Positions 62,380 to 64,000 of a stretch of 64,000 bases of DNA are shown in pieces. Both the position numbers and the translations under genes were made by a program. The stretch comes from Pseudarcicella hirudinis (lineage in GTDB: Bacteria > Bacteroidota > Bacteroidia > Cytophagales > Spirosomataceae), in assembly GCF_900115665.1 (NCBI RefSeq), contig NZ_FOXH01000005.1, forward strand, positions 388,033 through 452,032, read 5' to 3'. Numbering within the stretch: the stretch's first letter is position 1; every line of letters begins with the position of its first letter. The notes beneath the pieces are model-generated. The model made no database searches. It saw only the letters and a list, made by a program, of their open reading frames with translations, and had not been told where the DNA came from.

Positions 62380-62682
62380 TTAAAACCAATGAATTATCAG
62401 GAAAATCAGTATGAACATCAGAAGCAGTGTTATTCCGAAAACAATCCTCCACAACCAGGCTTTGGTGTTATTTATACGGGTAATTATAAAAAGATCATGG
62501 GGAGAATCTTTCCACTTTGAAAAAGATCCCTGTTTGTTAAAAGTATAAATCTTACCTTCTATTTCAAACTCATAAGGATATGGATAAGCTGGCCATGATT
62601 TATTTGCATTCAGATTATTCACAAATTTAGCAATCCTGCCATCTCTTGTTTCGACTTCAGCACCTAATTCTATCAGATTCAT
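62380..62682 (-). CDS. Small membrane-anchored protein (100 aa)
   Basis: Start at 62682 (MNLIELGAEVETRDGRIAKF) is preferred to one 27 bp upstream because AGGAGGG lies 8-9 bp before it. The soluble part (EFEIEGKIYTFNKQGSF) looks like a small beta unit. It is followed by one C-terminal membrane helix (LWRIVFGITLLLMFILIFLIIHWF). Function unknown; monocistronic. Confidence 0.6.
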   Translation of the reverse strand: MNLIELGAEVETRDGRIAKFVNNLNANKSWPAYPYPYEFEIEGKIYTFNKQGSFSKWKDSPHDLFIITRINNTKAWLWRIVFGITLLLMFILIFLIIHWF

Positions 62683-62709
62683 ATCAAATGCCCTCCTGCC
62701 CTTTCTCAT

Positions 62710-63205
62710 AATTCTACCATTTCAAAGCTAATTAACGCAGATAAAACCGCTATAAATTTCAATTTAAAATCTTACCAAAAAACACCAAAAGCAATATTTT
62801 TTATTTGAAAAACAATATTTAATGTTAGCTATTATTATAAAATTATCAAATAAAATTTACATAAATGCTGAATAGCATCTATGATTAATCCTAAAACAAA
62901 CGATCTGTCATTTAAATATAACCAACCGGTAAAATACTTGTATGAATCATTGCAACCACATAGGAGCATAGGCACATAGAAATATTAAGCACTCCTACTG
63001 CATGAGCATTAGTTCTTTCAGATTAGAAATCCGAAAGAACGTAGATTTTACACAAAAAAGCCCTCAATCAAAGACTGAGGGCTTACATATTTCAGGTTAG
63101 GGTTAGCTTCGCTCATGAAAAATCCCTTTCCAGAACCCACTCTTACTTATTTATTATCTTATTCTGTCAGAAATTCCCGACAACGAATACCATTTATTCC
63201 AATTA
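62710..63205. other. Spacer with hairpins between two leftward genes
   Basis: AT-rich, no gene. GTTCTTTC (63012-63019) pairs with GAAAGAAC (63033-63040). AGCCCTCA (63059-63066) pairs with TGAGGGCT (63076-63083), and on the minus strand TTTTTT follows, ending the DUF11 gene's transcript. Confidence 0.55.
63056..63083 (-). terminator. Rho-independent terminator of the DUF11 gene
   Basis: AGCCCTCA-N9-TGAGGGCT stem with a six-T run on the minus strand. Confidence 0.85.
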
Positions 63206-64000
63206 TTAATTTTTCTTCCTTTTTTGAATGGTGAACGGTACACAGATTTCATCTTTACAACAATTGTTGTCAGCTTCGATTATAACCGGGCAACAACCTT
63301 CGGCAGGACAATTCCCCGCTGAGCTATGGAAGGTATAGATGCCTGGCTCATTTAACCTCACTGTATTGCCACTGGCAACAGGTGTACTACCGCCATCCTT
63401 AAACCATTGCACATTATTTTCTGCTGGTACAATAATTTGTACATTACCCTGAGGACACAGTTTGATTGGCACCGTAAAACACTGACGACCCATATCATCT
63501 TCCCCTTCAACACCGTTACCAGGGGTTGAGTCTTTATCTGTCTGATCCGACTTGAAAATTTCGGCTGTGTTGAACCATATCCCTTCGGCCACTACTTTGA
63601 CTTGAATAGTCACGGTAACAGTATCACCATTAGCCCCAACATTTCCGATAGTCCATAGACCAGAACTTGGATCATAACTGCCACGTGAAGCACTGCTGTT
63701 CAGATATTCCACACCGGCTGGTAAACTGTCTCTTGCAACAACACCAGTGGCCGATACAGCCGATTCATTCCAAACCTTCAGGGTATAGGTGACGGTTTCA
63801 CCCAAGCGGGCAATTTTCTTATTAATCTCCTTTTTAAGAGCCAAATCTACGGTATTGCTACCAACGTTAATGACCTCAATATCACTGTCATCCTCATCCT
63901 GCGTCGGATTATTCTTGTGGTCTTCGTTGATCACATCATCTTTTGGCGTTCCGTCATTGTTCGGATTGCTATCTGGTGTTGAGTCAATATCATCCAGATT
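63206..64000 (-). CDS. DUF11-type repeat surface protein, 3' end (5' end outside window)
   Basis: The frame is open to the window edge, giving 264 residues of a longer protein. An acidic linker (DDIDSTPDSNPNNDGTPKDD and DEDDSDIE) leads into a DUF11 domain (VDLALKKEINKKIARLGETV, later YTLKVWNESAVSATGVVARD and LPAGVEYL). A Cys-rich end follows (CPAEGCCPVIIEADNNCCKD). DUF11 repeats are common in very large surface or adhesion proteins. No typical T9SS sorting tail is seen at this end. The full repeat number cannot be judged. Confidence 0.78.
   Translation of the reverse strand, partial: NLDDIDSTPDSNPNNDGTPKDDVINEDHKNNPTQDEDDSDIEVINVGSNTVDLALKKEINKKIARLGETVTYTLKVWNESAVSATGVVARDSLPAGVEYLNSSASRGSYDPSSGLWTIGNVGANGDTVTVTIQVKVVAEGIWFNTAEIFKSDQTDKDSTPGNGVEGEDDMGRQCFTVPIKLCPQGNVQIIVPAENNVQWFKDGGSTPVASGNTVRLNEPGIYTFHSSAGNCPAEGCCPVIIEADNNCCKDEICVPFTIQKRKKN

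Noticed and set aside
1..64000. CRISPR arrays, rRNA genes and insertion sequences
   Set aside because: No regularly spaced repeat array, no rRNA-like stretch and no transposase gene with terminal repeats was seen.

Overview
The window looks like a Bacteroidota chromosome, probably from Cytophagales (my inference, not tested). The evidence is moderate GC with AT-rich spacers, TAnnTTTG-type promoter elements, two SusC/SusD pairs, an ECF sigma/FecR pair, several sulfatases, and a SusC-family N-terminal secretin/TonB domain. An integrated element fills the left 10.4 kb; ordinary chromosomal and glycan/phosphate-scavenging loci fill the rest.

Region 1 (1-10.4 kb) is the right end of an integrated, phage-like element inserted beside a tRNA-Ser(UGA) gene. 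Leftward genes encode terminase small and large subunits, a coupled small membrane protein, an unrecognised structural-type protein and a truncated gene at the edge. Rightward genes are small unknown proteins, a PcfJ-like protein, an Xre-type regulator and a hypothetical protein. Then come a zinc-ribbon repeat protein, an ArsR-like regulator and a CTnDOT-type tyrosine recombinase. The rightward genes share an exact 81-bp promoter-bearing repeat. The left end of the element lies outside the window.

Region 2 (10.7-14.8 kb) holds miaA, an overlapping Vsr/phage-endonuclease-like gene, and a compact aspartyl-hydroxylase/sulfotransferase pair facing a dedicated APS kinase (cysC).

Region 3 (15-32.7 kb) is a glycan-utilisation locus. 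It has a GH125 exo-mannosidase, a calcineurin-like phosphoesterase, a phosphodiesterase/alkaline-phosphatase family enzyme, an ECF sigma and anti-sigma pair, and SusC (with STN domain) and SusD. It also has an unrecognised 841-residue secreted protein and two sulfatases. Together they suggest breakdown of a mannose-containing, sulfated (perhaps phosphorylated) glycan.

Region 4 (33.1-40.5 kb) carries a small membrane peptide gene, then a complete eboABCDEF operon. This is a known but biochemically unresolved cluster with a UbiA prenyltransferase, a sugar-phosphate cyclase, a TatD hydrolase and others.

Region 5 (40.7-49.2 kb) has an M20 carboxypeptidase, a second SusCD pair (no STN domain) transcribed leftward, and a GT39-type glycosyltransferase.

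Region 6 (49.2-62.3 kb) is phosphorus scavenging: beta-propeller phytase, beta-helix lipoprotein and TonB receptor in one leftward operon, then a TPR/LuxR-type regulator, a Tat-exported phospholipase C, and a large outer-membrane beta-barrel protein. The right edge (62.4-64 kb) has a small membrane protein and the 3' end of a DUF11-type surface protein gene.

The most interesting unlabelled signal is a set of three paired LacI-like operators (near 18.99, 31.08 and 47.25 kb). All have CG centres exactly 22 bp apart, and each sits about 70 bp upstream of a TAnnTTT(G)-like element. They link the sigma/SusCD locus, a sulfatase and the second SusCD pair into a probable regulon.
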